Assembly: GCA_964585575.1 (NCBI GenBank) | Contig: CAZPEM010000190.1 | Coordinates: 1 to 5,045 of the forward strand | DNA length: 5,045 bases | Reading direction: 5' to 3' | Source of the DNA: UBA4655 sp964585575 | Lineage (GTDB): Bacteria > Planctomycetota > Planctomycetia > Pirellulales > UBA1268 | Part shown: positions 1 to 5,045 of the stretch, one piece after another | Numbering within the stretch: position 1 is the stretch's first letter | How the letters are laid out: each line of letters opens with the position of its first letter | The notes under the pieces: generated by a model | Seen by the model: the letters and a program-made list of their open reading frames with translations, nothing else | Told to the model about the DNA's origin: nothing | The model's database searches: none | Position numbers and translations under genes: made by a program

Positions 1-680
1 CGGCGGTCGATCGCCCGCACGATGTCGAGTGCGACGCGGTCGGCATCGGCCACGAGCCACGACCGGCCCACGCCGAGGGCCCGCAGCATCGGCGTGTCGA
101 CGTAGCCCGGCTTCACCGTGAGCACGGCGACACCCTTGCGGTGCAGCCGCGCCCGCAGTCCCGAGCAGTAGGCCGTGAGGCCAGCCTTCGCCGACCCGTA
201 CGTGAAGTTGCCCGGTCGGCCGCGGTCGCCGGCGACCGACGAGATCACGCAGAGGAACCCGCCGGACCGGTGCTCGAGGTGGCCCGCGGCGGCCGAGAGG
301 ATGATCGCCGCGGAGGTGAAGTTGGCGTCGATCACGCCGCGGGTCTCCTCTGCGGAGAGCAAGCGACCCTTTTCGGGCGGGCTCCAGCCGTGGCAGACGA
401 TGACGCCGTCGAGCGGTCCGCCCGCCGAGGCGGCGGCCTTCGTCACGATCTCGACGGCATCGCCAAACTCGGTCGCGTCGAGCGGAAGCGGCACCACCCG
501 AGAGGCCCCATGGGCCCGCAGCCCCTCGGCGACCTGATCGAGCCGGCCCGGGTCGCGGCCGGTCACCACGAGCGACCACCCGCGGCCCGCGAGGATTCGC
601 GCGACGGCCTCGCCGATGCCGCTGGTCGCACCGACCACGAGCACGCGGCGGGGCTCGGCCGAGGGTTGGACGCGTTCCAT
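1..680 (-). CDS. SDR-family NAD(P)-dependent oxidoreductase, DprE2-like (C-terminus cut by window edge)
   Basis: A cytoplasmic NAD(P)H-dependent reductase or dehydrogenase of the classical short-chain (Rossmann) type; 226 codons are visible, against about 250 for the family, so only the C-terminal tail is missing. Seen in the sequence: the nucleotide-binding glycine motif GATSGIG at residues 17-23, preceded by a hydrophobic strand; VCHG at 95-98, where classical members have NNAG; and the catalytic triad Ser148, Tyr161, Lys165 (YGSAK), followed by KPGYVDTPM. The ATG at 680 is chosen because an in-frame TAG lies just upstream (690-692) and an AGGA (688-691) sits 7 nt ahead. The GNFTYGSAKAGL-type active site and the HG variant recall the DprE2 group, which reduces 2-keto-pentose polyprenyl phosphates. 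That resemblance is from memory and the substrate is unproven. The gene starts 36 bp after the ABC exporter stop on the same strand, with no terminator between, so co-transcription is likely. Confidence 0.9.
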   Translation of the reverse strand, partial: MERVQPSAEPRRVLVVGATSGIGEAVARILAGRGWSLVVTGRDPGRLDQVAEGLRAHGASRVVPLPLDATEFGDAVEIVTKAAASAGGPLDGVIVCHGWSPPEKGRLLSAEETRGVIDANFTSAAIILSAAAGHLEHRSGGFLCVISSVAGDRGRPGNFTYGSAKAGLTAYCSGLRARLHRKGVAVLTVKPGYVDTPMLRALGVGRSWLVADADRVALDIVRAIDR

Positions 681-716
681 CGCGGCATCCTAGCAGCCCT
701 TCGAGCCGGATCGCGG

Positions 717-3659
717 CTACCAGTAGATATGCCGCAGGAACCGCTCTCGGTCGGCCGGCGGCAGCCCGTCGATTCGGGGGATGACGTAGCGATCGTCGTC
801 GCCGTCGATGAGGAGCTTCCCCTCGGGTCCGTAATCGACCGCCTGGCTCTGCGTCCACCGCAACGTGAAGCGACGGCGGCCGACGTCGGTCTCGACGTCG
901 CAGTCGAGGTAGCCGTGCGAGAGCTCCATCGAATGGATCCTCGTGATCGTCCGCACGAGCGAGCGGCGGGCGATCGCGGCGACCGCAGCGGCCCGCGTGC
1001 CATCGTCGAACGCGGCGATCGAGCGGATCATGCCGATCTCGATCTCCTCGCCCGACTCGTTCCAGCCGCGGACGGAGAGGTATTCCTCCGGCCGCGTCGC
1101 CGGCAGGCACCGCACGACGAAGACGCCGGTGGTGACTGCGCCGTCGCAGCGGCAGTCGATGCGGTCGTTGTCGGCGAACAGGAGGGCGTCGCGGCCCGGC
1201 TCGAGCCAGCGGATCGAGCCTGCAGGAGCCGCCGGCGACGTCGCGGCCTCCGCGACGGCATCGCCATCCGACGTCGGGCTTTCCTCGACGAGCAGCGTGT
1301 CGATGGTCGGCTGCTTCGTGACCTGCGTCTGGATCTTCACGAGCCTAGCGTAGAGGCCGTCGGCCGCGAGCAGCTCGGCGTGCGTTCCCTGCTCGACGAG
1401 CCGGCCGCGGTCGAAGGCGAGGATCCGGTCGGCGTTGCGGAGCGTGGAGAGCCGGTGGGCGATCGCGATCGTCGTGCGGCCGCGGACGAGCACGGCGAGC
1501 GCCTCCTGGATCGACTTCTCCGCCTCGGCGTCGATGTTGCTCGTGGCCTCGTCGAGCACGAGGATCGCGGGGTCGTAGAGGAGCGTGCGGGCGATCGAGA
1601 GCCGCTGCTTCTCGCCGCCGGAGAGGCCGGCGCCGTGCTCGCCGAGGAGCGTCTCGTAGGCGAGCGGCTGACGGCAGAGAAAATCGTGGGCGCCCGCAGC
1701 CTTCGCCGCGGCGAGCCCCTGCTCGACGGTCGCGTCGGGACGGCCGTAGGAGAGGTTCTTCCAGATCGTGCCGCGGAAGAGGAACGAATCCTGGAACACA
1801 ACGCCGAGCCTGCGGTGGAGGTCGGCCCGCGCCACGTCGCGGACGTCGATGCCGTCGATCTCGACGCTCCCCTCCTGCACGTCGTGAAACCGGGCGAGGA
1901 GGTTCACGAGCGTCGTCTTGCCGGAGCCGCTGCGGCCGACGATCCCGACCATCTCGCCCGGCGCCACCTCGAACGACACGTCCCGCAGCACCGGCTGGTT
2001 GCGGTCGTAGCCGAACGTCACGTCGCGGAAGCGGATCCGGCCCCGCGGCGCATCCCACGTCTTCGGCGAGGCGGGGTCGGAGATCGACACCGGCGCGTCG
2101 AGCAGTTCGAGCACCCGCTTGCTGCCCGAGAGGAAGCTTGTCAGCCAGGTCGTGAAGTGGGAGAGCGCGCCGAGCGGCGCGTAGAACATCGCGAGGTAGG
2201 CGAGGAAGGCGATGAGCTGCCCGAGCGTCATCGTGCCCCCGAGCACGTCGCGGCCGCCGACATACCAGACGATCAGCCCGCCCAGGCTGAAGACGAGCTG
2301 CATGGCCCCCGCATAGCTGGCGTTCGTGTACTCGACCCACCGTCGCCACTGCCGCAGGTGGTCGCTCGCGGCGTGGAAGCGGTCCCGCTCCCGCGGCTCC
2401 TGGCCGAACGCCTTCACGACCCGGATGCCCGAGAGCATCCCGGAGAGCACGGCCATCTGCTTGCTCGAGGCGTCCCAGAGCCGGTAGTGCCTCGGGTAGA
2501 CGTGCCTCCAGAAGACCCACGAGCCGAGGATGACGAGCGGCACCGGGATGAGCGTGAAGGCCGCGAGCTTCGGGTTGATCCAGACGAGCATCGCGCCCAC
2601 GCCGACGAGCTGCACGATCTGGAGCAGGAACCCGCCCGTGATCTGGTGGACGAGCCCCTGCACGGCCTCCGAGTCGTGGGCGACGCGGCCGACCATGGAT
2701 CCGACCTGGTGGCGGTCGTACCAGGAGAGCGAGAGCGCCTGCAGCTTCGTCACCATCTCGCCGCGGAGCGTGCTCGTGATCCCGGTGCCGATCGCCGTCG
2801 CGATCCACCCCTTCCAGACGCCGACGAGCGACACGACCACCCGCGAGAAGGCGAGCGCGAGCACGACGAGCAACAGCGCCGTCCGGAAGTCGGGGGATCC
2901 TTCCGACGACTCCGACCCGCCGGCGAGCACGCCGTCGACCATGTACTGCTGCAGCTTCGGGGGCACGAGTTCCGCGACGACCCCGAGCAGCGTGAGCCCG
3001 CAGAGGGCCGCGGCCCCCTTCCAGTGCGGCCGCAGAAGCTCCGCGACCCGCGACAGGATCCGCCCCTTCTGGAGGCACCTCGGGCAGTTCTCGGCGTGCG
3101 GCTCGAGCCGAAGCCGGCAGGACGGACAGCGTTTCGGGCCGGCGATCGCGACGGCATCGACCTCGATCGAGCGGTCGGGGAGCGACCCGGTGGCCCCGTC
3201 CACGCCCGAAGCCTCGCGGGCCTGCTCGAGCCCTCGGGCGACCGCGTGGAAGCGGGTCGCCATCGAACTCGAATAACGGAGCAGGTCGAGCCACGCCCCC
3301 GCCGCCCGCACCTGCAGCGTGCCTCCACCGACCCCCGCTACGCTCCGCACCTCGGAGACGTCGCTCCAGGCGACCACCCGCCTCACCCCGTTGGAAACGC
3401 CCCGGTCGCCCCTGAGCTGCTCCGGATCGGCGATCACGGCCAGGTGGTCCCGGGTCACAGAGAGCCACTCCCGACCGGGCCTGCCGTCGAGCGAGACGTC
3501 GGTATCGACCGAGAGCAGGACGGGCCGGTGGTTGAGCCCGGCGGCGTCGAGCAGCCGCAGGATCCGGCCGGGGAGCTCCGCCCCCGCCCCCTGGCAACCG
3601 TCGGCGTCGGCAGCTGGCACCCGCGGGGCGGCTGCCGTACCATCAAACTCTGATTTCAT
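717..3659 (-). CDS. ABC exporter half-transporter with N-terminal PH-like region and zinc ribbon and C-terminal DUF1854
   Basis: A 980-residue inner-membrane ABC exporter of the MsbA/lipid-multidrug type, expected to work as a dimer that exports a substrate on ATP hydrolysis. Domain order: about 30-150, a beta-rich region that looks pleckstrin-like; 178-195, a zinc ribbon (C178-P-S-C181, C192-P-R-C195); about 205-510, six hydrophobic segments (near 215-232, 259-283, 343-362, 364-385, 450-468, 478-499); about 540-775, the ATPase with Walker A GRSGSGKT (575-582), Q-loop Gln623, signature LSGGEKQ (679-685), Walker B ILVLDE (699-704) and H-loop His735, all intact; a linker rich in Ala, Ser and acidic residues; and 816-980, DUF1854, ending FLRHIYW. 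Typical half-exporters have about 580-600 residues, so some 380 are extra. The ATG at 3659 is chosen because the frame upstream runs antisense into the DUF1080 gene and offers no other credible start; no clear Shine-Dalgarno is visible. DUF1854 proteins accompany ABC transporters in cyanophycin-associated loci, but no cyanophycin gene is seen here. Substrate unknown. Confidence 0.93.
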   Translation of the reverse strand: MKSEFDGTAAAPRVPAADADGCQGAGAELPGRILRLLDAAGLNHRPVLLSVDTDVSLDGRPGREWLSVTRDHLAVIADPEQLRGDRGVSNGVRRVVAWSDVSEVRSVAGVGGGTLQVRAAGAWLDLLRYSSSMATRFHAVARGLEQAREASGVDGATGSLPDRSIEVDAVAIAGPKRCPSCRLRLEPHAENCPRCLQKGRILSRVAELLRPHWKGAAALCGLTLLGVVAELVPPKLQQYMVDGVLAGGSESSEGSPDFRTALLLVVLALAFSRVVVSLVGVWKGWIATAIGTGITSTLRGEMVTKLQALSLSWYDRHQVGSMVGRVAHDSEAVQGLVHQITGGFLLQIVQLVGVGAMLVWINPKLAAFTLIPVPLVILGSWVFWRHVYPRHYRLWDASSKQMAVLSGMLSGIRVVKAFGQEPRERDRFHAASDHLRQWRRWVEYTNASYAGAMQLVFSLGGLIVWYVGGRDVLGGTMTLGQLIAFLAYLAMFYAPLGALSHFTTWLTSFLSGSKRVLELLDAPVSISDPASPKTWDAPRGRIRFRDVTFGYDRNQPVLRDVSFEVAPGEMVGIVGRSGSGKTTLVNLLARFHDVQEGSVEIDGIDVRDVARADLHRRLGVVFQDSFLFRGTIWKNLSYGRPDATVEQGLAAAKAAGAHDFLCRQPLAYETLLGEHGAGLSGGEKQRLSIARTLLYDPAILVLDEATSNIDAEAEKSIQEALAVLVRGRTTIAIAHRLSTLRNADRILAFDRGRLVEQGTHAELLAADGLYARLVKIQTQVTKQPTIDTLLVEESPTSDGDAVAEAATSPAAPAGSIRWLEPGRDALLFADNDRIDCRCDGAVTTGVFVVRCLPATRPEEYLSVRGWNESGEEIEIGMIRSIAAFDDGTRAAAVAAIARRSLVRTITRIHSMELSHGYLDCDVETDVGRRRFTLRWTQSQAVDYGPEGKLLIDGDDDRYVIPRIDGLPPADRERFLRHIYW

Positions 3660-3664
3660 TCCAA

Positions 3665-3678
3665 CCGCAGGCCTGCGG
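3665..3678. promoter_or_regulatory. Perfect 14-bp palindrome in the divergent intergenic gap
   Basis: CCGCAGGCCTGCGG is a perfect 7+7 inverted repeat without spacer. It lies in the 45-bp gap between the divergent starts of the ABC exporter (3659) and the DUF1080 gene (3705), beginning 6 bp upstream of the exporter ATG. Its position suits a dimeric repressor site or a site covering the exporter's translation start. No convincing -10/-35 pair for either gene is visible in this short gap, so promoters may lie inside the opposing coding regions. GC-rich DNA yields such palindromes by chance fairly often, so the functional call is weak. Confidence 0.35.
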
Positions 3679-3704
3679 GCTCTGAACCTTCCCTGGACAC
3701 TCCC

Positions 3705-4352
3705 ATGGCATACACCAGATACGCATTGCTTGTCTCTTTGGTTTGCGTTCTCGCGGCGATCGCCGCGGCATGCCCGCCGCGGGCGGCCGCCGACGAGGCC
3801 GGCTTCGAGGCCCTCTTCGACGGGAAGAGCCTCGTTGGCTGGAAGGCGAGCGAGAACGAGGGCAGTTGGAAGGTCGTCGACGGAACGATCGTCTGCCACG
3901 GTCCGCGGAGCCACCTCTTCTACGTCGGCCGGGGGGACGAGCCGGCGGAATGGAAGAACTTCCACTTCAAGGCGGAGGTGATGACGAAGCCCAAGGCCAA
4001 CTCGGGCATCTACTTCCACACGAAGTTTCAGGAGAGCGGCTGGCCGACCGTGGGGCACGAAGCGCAGGTCAACAACAGCCATACCGACCCCGTCCGCACC
4101 GGCAGCCTCTACAACGTCGTCAAGAATTTCACGCCGCCGGTGAAGGACGACGAGTGGTTCACCGAGGAGGTGATCGTCGAGGACAACCGGATCGTGACGA
4201 AAGTGAACGGGAAGACGATCGTCGACCACGTCGAGAAGACCGAGGAGGTCAAGGACGGCCGCAAGCTCTCGAAGGGCACCTTCGCCCTCCAGGCCCACGA
4301 TCCCGGCAGCGAGGTCCACTACCGCAACATCCGAGTCAAACGGCTGCCCTGA
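3705..4352 (+). CDS. Exported DUF1080 (3-keto-disaccharide hydrolase domain) protein
   Basis: A 215-residue single-domain secreted protein of the DUF1080/PF06439 family, a concanavalin-like beta-sandwich whose characterised members cleave 3-keto-glycosides. Seen: a signal peptide (basic start, hydrophobic core about 7-22, likely cleavage AAA|DEA after residue 29), then the family opening LFDGKSLVGWK (37-47), EGSWKVVDGTIV (52-63), NSGIYF (99-104), the GHEAQVNN segment (117-124) with polar residues Glu119, Gln121 and Asn124, and the closing strand VHYRNIRVKRL (204-214). This spans the full domain, so the gene looks intact. Cys23 after three alanines is a poor lipobox, so a lipoprotein is possible but less likely than a soluble periplasmic form. 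The ATG at 3705 fits the signal peptide; no good Shine-Dalgarno precedes it. It is transcribed away from the ABC exporter, and no sugar oxidase that could supply a 3-keto substrate is visible nearby. The exact substrate is unknown. Confidence 0.93.
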   Translation: MAYTRYALLVSLVCVLAAIAAACPPRAAADEAGFEALFDGKSLVGWKASENEGSWKVVDGTIVCHGPRSHLFYVGRGDEPAEWKNFHFKAEVMTKPKANSGIYFHTKFQESGWPTVGHEAQVNNSHTDPVRTGSLYNVVKNFTPPVKDDEWFTEEVIVEDNRIVTKVNGKTIVDHVEKTEEVKDGRKLSKGTFALQAHDPGSEVHYRNIRVKRLP

Positions 4353-4365
4353 GGCGAAGGCACGA

Positions 4366-4383
4366 CGTCGGCGACATCCGACG
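4366..4383 (+). terminator. Short hairpin after the DUF1080 stop, possible terminator element
   Basis: CGTCGG (4366-4371) and CCGACG (4378-4383) form a perfect 6-bp GC-rich stem with a 6-nt loop, starting 14 nt past the DUF1080 stop codon. There is no following T-run, so it is not a classical intrinsic terminator. It could stabilise the 3' end or assist Rho-dependent termination. Low confidence. Confidence 0.3.
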
Positions 4384-4392
4384 CGCAGGCTC

Positions 4393-4415
4393 GGGGAGGG
4401 CAGGTTCGGGGCGGG
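4393..4415 (+). other. G-quadruplex-type motif in the intergenic region
   Basis: Four runs of at least three guanines occur on the plus strand: 4393-4396, 4398-4400, 4408-4411 and 4413-4415, with loops of 1, 7 and 1 nt. This satisfies the usual G3+N1-7 pattern. It lies between the DUF1080 stop and the cysteine synthase start, 41 to 63 nt past the stop, and another G4 run follows at 4434-4437. The motif match is directly visible; folding or function in the cell is inference, and GC-rich genomes contain many such matches. Confidence 0.4.
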
Positions 4416-4445
4416 CTTCGCAGCTCCGGAGGCGGGGAAACGGTC

Positions 4446-4474
4446 TTTCGGCGGGCCCGGGCATTCCGAATAAT
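4446..4474 (+). promoter_or_regulatory. Weak promoter candidate for the cysteine synthase gene
   Basis: AATAAT at 4469-4474 matches the TATAAT -10 consensus at five of six positions and is the only AT-rich patch in the 179-bp gap. With a 17-bp spacer, the -35 position would be TTTCGG (4446-4451), which matches TTGACA only in its first two bases. If real, transcription would begin near 4481 and leave a leader of about 50 nt before the ATG at 4532. Weak support: one good hexamer only. Confidence 0.25.
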
Positions 4475-4486
4475 GAAGTCTTCCTG

Positions 4487-4510
4487 GGGCCTCAGGCCCG
4501 GGTGGCCACC
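4487..4510 (+). repeat. Adjacent inverted repeats in the presumed cysteine synthase leader
   Basis: GGGCCT-C-AGGCCC (4487-4499) is a near-contiguous inverted repeat that as RNA could form a 5-bp stem with loop TCA. It is followed at once by the perfect 10-bp palindrome GGTGGCCACC (4501-4510). The octamer GGCCCGGG also occurs twice, at 4454-4461 and 4495-4502, on either side of the candidate -10. They lie 10-45 nt upstream of the Shine-Dalgarno and start codon, a suitable place for an operator or leader structure. No known sulfur-regulator site or riboswitch is recognised. Confidence 0.3.
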
Positions 4511-4519
4511 GAACACACT

Positions 4520-4523
4520 GGAG
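4520..4523 (+). promoter_or_regulatory. Ribosome binding site of the cysteine synthase gene
   Basis: GGAG lies 8 nt upstream of the ATG at 4532, a near-ideal Shine-Dalgarno and spacing. It fixes the start of the truncated gene and contrasts with the ABC exporter and DUF1080 genes, which lack a clear one. Confidence 0.65.
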
Positions 4524-4531
4524 CGCTAGCC

Positions 4532-5045
4532 ATGATCAAGACGGCATTTCCGGCGGGAATTCGCGACGACATCACGCAGTGCATCGGACGGACGCCGCTC
4601 GTGCGGCTGCGGCGGGTCACCGAAGGATGCGGCGCGACGGTGGTGGGCAAGATCGAGAACATGAATCCGCTCTGGAGCGTGAAGGACCGGATCGCCTGCG
4701 CGATGATCGACGCGGCGGAGCGGGACGGGCTCATCGGGCCCGACACGGTCGTGATCGAGCCGACGAGCGGCAACACGGGCATCGGCCTCGCCTACGTCTG
4801 TGCCGCCCGAGGCTACAAGCTTCGCGTGACGATGCCCGAGAGCATGAGCCTCGAGCGGAGAAGGATGCTCAAGGCCCTCGGGGCCGAACTCGTGCTGACG
4901 CCGGCGGCCGAGGGTATGCCCGGCGCCGTGCGGCACGCGGAGGAGATCAGCCGGTCGAGCTCGCAGTTCTTCATGCCGCAGCAGTTCAAGAACCCCGCCA
5001 ATCCCGAGGTGCATCGCCGCACCACGGCCGAGGAGATCTGGCAGG
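4532..5045 (+). CDS. cysK: Cysteine synthase (O-acetylserine sulfhydrylase), PLP-dependent, N-terminal part
   Basis: A cytoplasmic fold-type II PLP enzyme that replaces the acetate of O-acetyl-L-serine with sulfide to make L-cysteine, the last step of sulfate assimilation. 171 codons of an expected 300-320 are visible before the window ends. Seen: IGRTPLVRL (18-26), the substrate-domain opening; ENMNPLWSVKDRI (42-54) with Lys51 as the PLP Schiff-base lysine; EPTSGNTGIGLA (76-87), whose TSGNTG loop binds substrate and phosphate; MPESMSLERRRMLKALGAE, the usual MPxxxSxERR segment; and QQFKNPANPEVHRRTTAEEIW, the conserved FxNPANPxxH region. The start is supported by GGAG 8 nt upstream. Cystathionine beta-synthase and CysM share these motifs; the absence of an N-terminal heme region and the motif wording favour CysK, though CysK versus CysM cannot be settled without the C-terminal half. 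It follows the DUF1080 gene by 179 bp and probably has its own promoter. Confidence 0.93.
   Translation, partial: MIKTAFPAGIRDDITQCIGRTPLVRLRRVTEGCGATVVGKIENMNPLWSVKDRIACAMIDAAERDGLIGPDTVVIEPTSGNTGIGLAYVCAARGYKLRVTMPESMSLERRRMLKALGAELVLTPAAEGMPGAVRHAEEISRSSSQFFMPQQFKNPANPEVHRRTTAEEIWQ

Noticed and set aside
681..716. Possible terminator or promoter between the exporter and the reductase.
   Set aside because: The 36 bp hold only the reductase's ribosome binding site. No stable hairpin, T-run or promoter hexamers are visible.
2530..3276. A 248-codon plus-strand frame within the exporter.
   Set aside because: Ser/Thr/Pro-rich shadow with no recognisable domain, opposite the membrane domain of the exporter.
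1345..3597. A 750-codon minus-strand frame overlapping the exporter.
   Set aside because: It is a frame-shifted reading of the exporter gene, low in hydrophobic residues and rich in Arg, Ala, Gly and Pro, without motifs.
141..3653. An 1170-codon open frame on the plus strand, antisense to the exporter and the reductase.
   Set aside because: Its product is dominated by Arg, Asp, Glu, Pro, Ala and His with no domain, motif or membrane pattern. It mirrors two genes with clear conserved motifs. GC-rich genes that avoid TTA, CTA and TCA codons leave the opposite strand open.
3660..4319. N-terminal extension of the exporter frame by 220 codons.
   Set aside because: The extension runs antisense through the DUF1080 gene, which has a signal peptide and complete family motifs; the extension has none. 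The ATG at 3659 is the sensible start.
4487..4499. GGGCCT-C-AGGCCC as an intrinsic terminator.
   Set aside because: The loop is too tight for the full stem, no T-run follows, and it lies just upstream of a gene start on the same strand.
4319..4516. A 65-codon minus-strand frame in the 179-bp intergenic gap.
   Set aside because: It overlaps the end of the DUF1080 gene, has no ribosome binding site or recognisable motif, and its Arg/Pro/Ser-rich composition resembles the shadow frames.
4526..5014. A 162-codon minus-strand frame opposite the cysteine synthase.
   Set aside because: The plus strand carries unmistakable PLP-enzyme motifs and a good ribosome binding site; the antisense frame has no motif.

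Overview
The window reads as a GC-rich bacterial chromosome segment, most likely from a planctomycete or close relative. The reasons are a secreted DUF1080 (3-keto-disaccharide hydrolase) protein, a family greatly expanded in Planctomycetes; an ABC exporter fused to DUF1854; strongly GC-biased codon use; and weak or absent Shine-Dalgarno sequences on two of the four genes. This assignment is inference, because there is no rRNA or other phylogenetic marker here.

Layout: positions 1-680 (minus) hold a short-chain dehydrogenase/reductase cut by the left edge. Positions 717-3659 (minus) hold a 980-residue ABC exporter half-transporter. Its order is a pleckstrin-like N-terminal region, a CPxC...CPxC zinc ribbon, six membrane segments, a complete nucleotide-binding domain and a C-terminal DUF1854. 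Only 36 bp separate the two genes, so they probably form one transcript, exporter first. A 45-bp divergent gap (3660-3704) contains a perfect 14-bp palindrome. Positions 3705-4352 (plus) encode the exported DUF1080 protein. A 179-bp gap (4353-4531) holds a hairpin, a G-quadruplex-type motif, a weak promoter candidate and a cluster of palindromes. Positions 4532-5045 (plus) hold the N-terminal half of a PLP-dependent cysteine synthase, cut by the right edge.

How they work together: the exporter and reductase plausibly act as a unit, a lipid- or glycan-type substrate modifier beside a transporter, but the substrate cannot be read from sequence. The DUF1080 protein is probably an independent periplasmic glycan-processing enzyme. 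The cysteine synthase is a housekeeping sulfur-assimilation gene. I see no mobile element, CRISPR array, tRNA or rRNA. The most unusual item is the multi-domain ABC-DUF1854 protein. Nothing here proves a new system.
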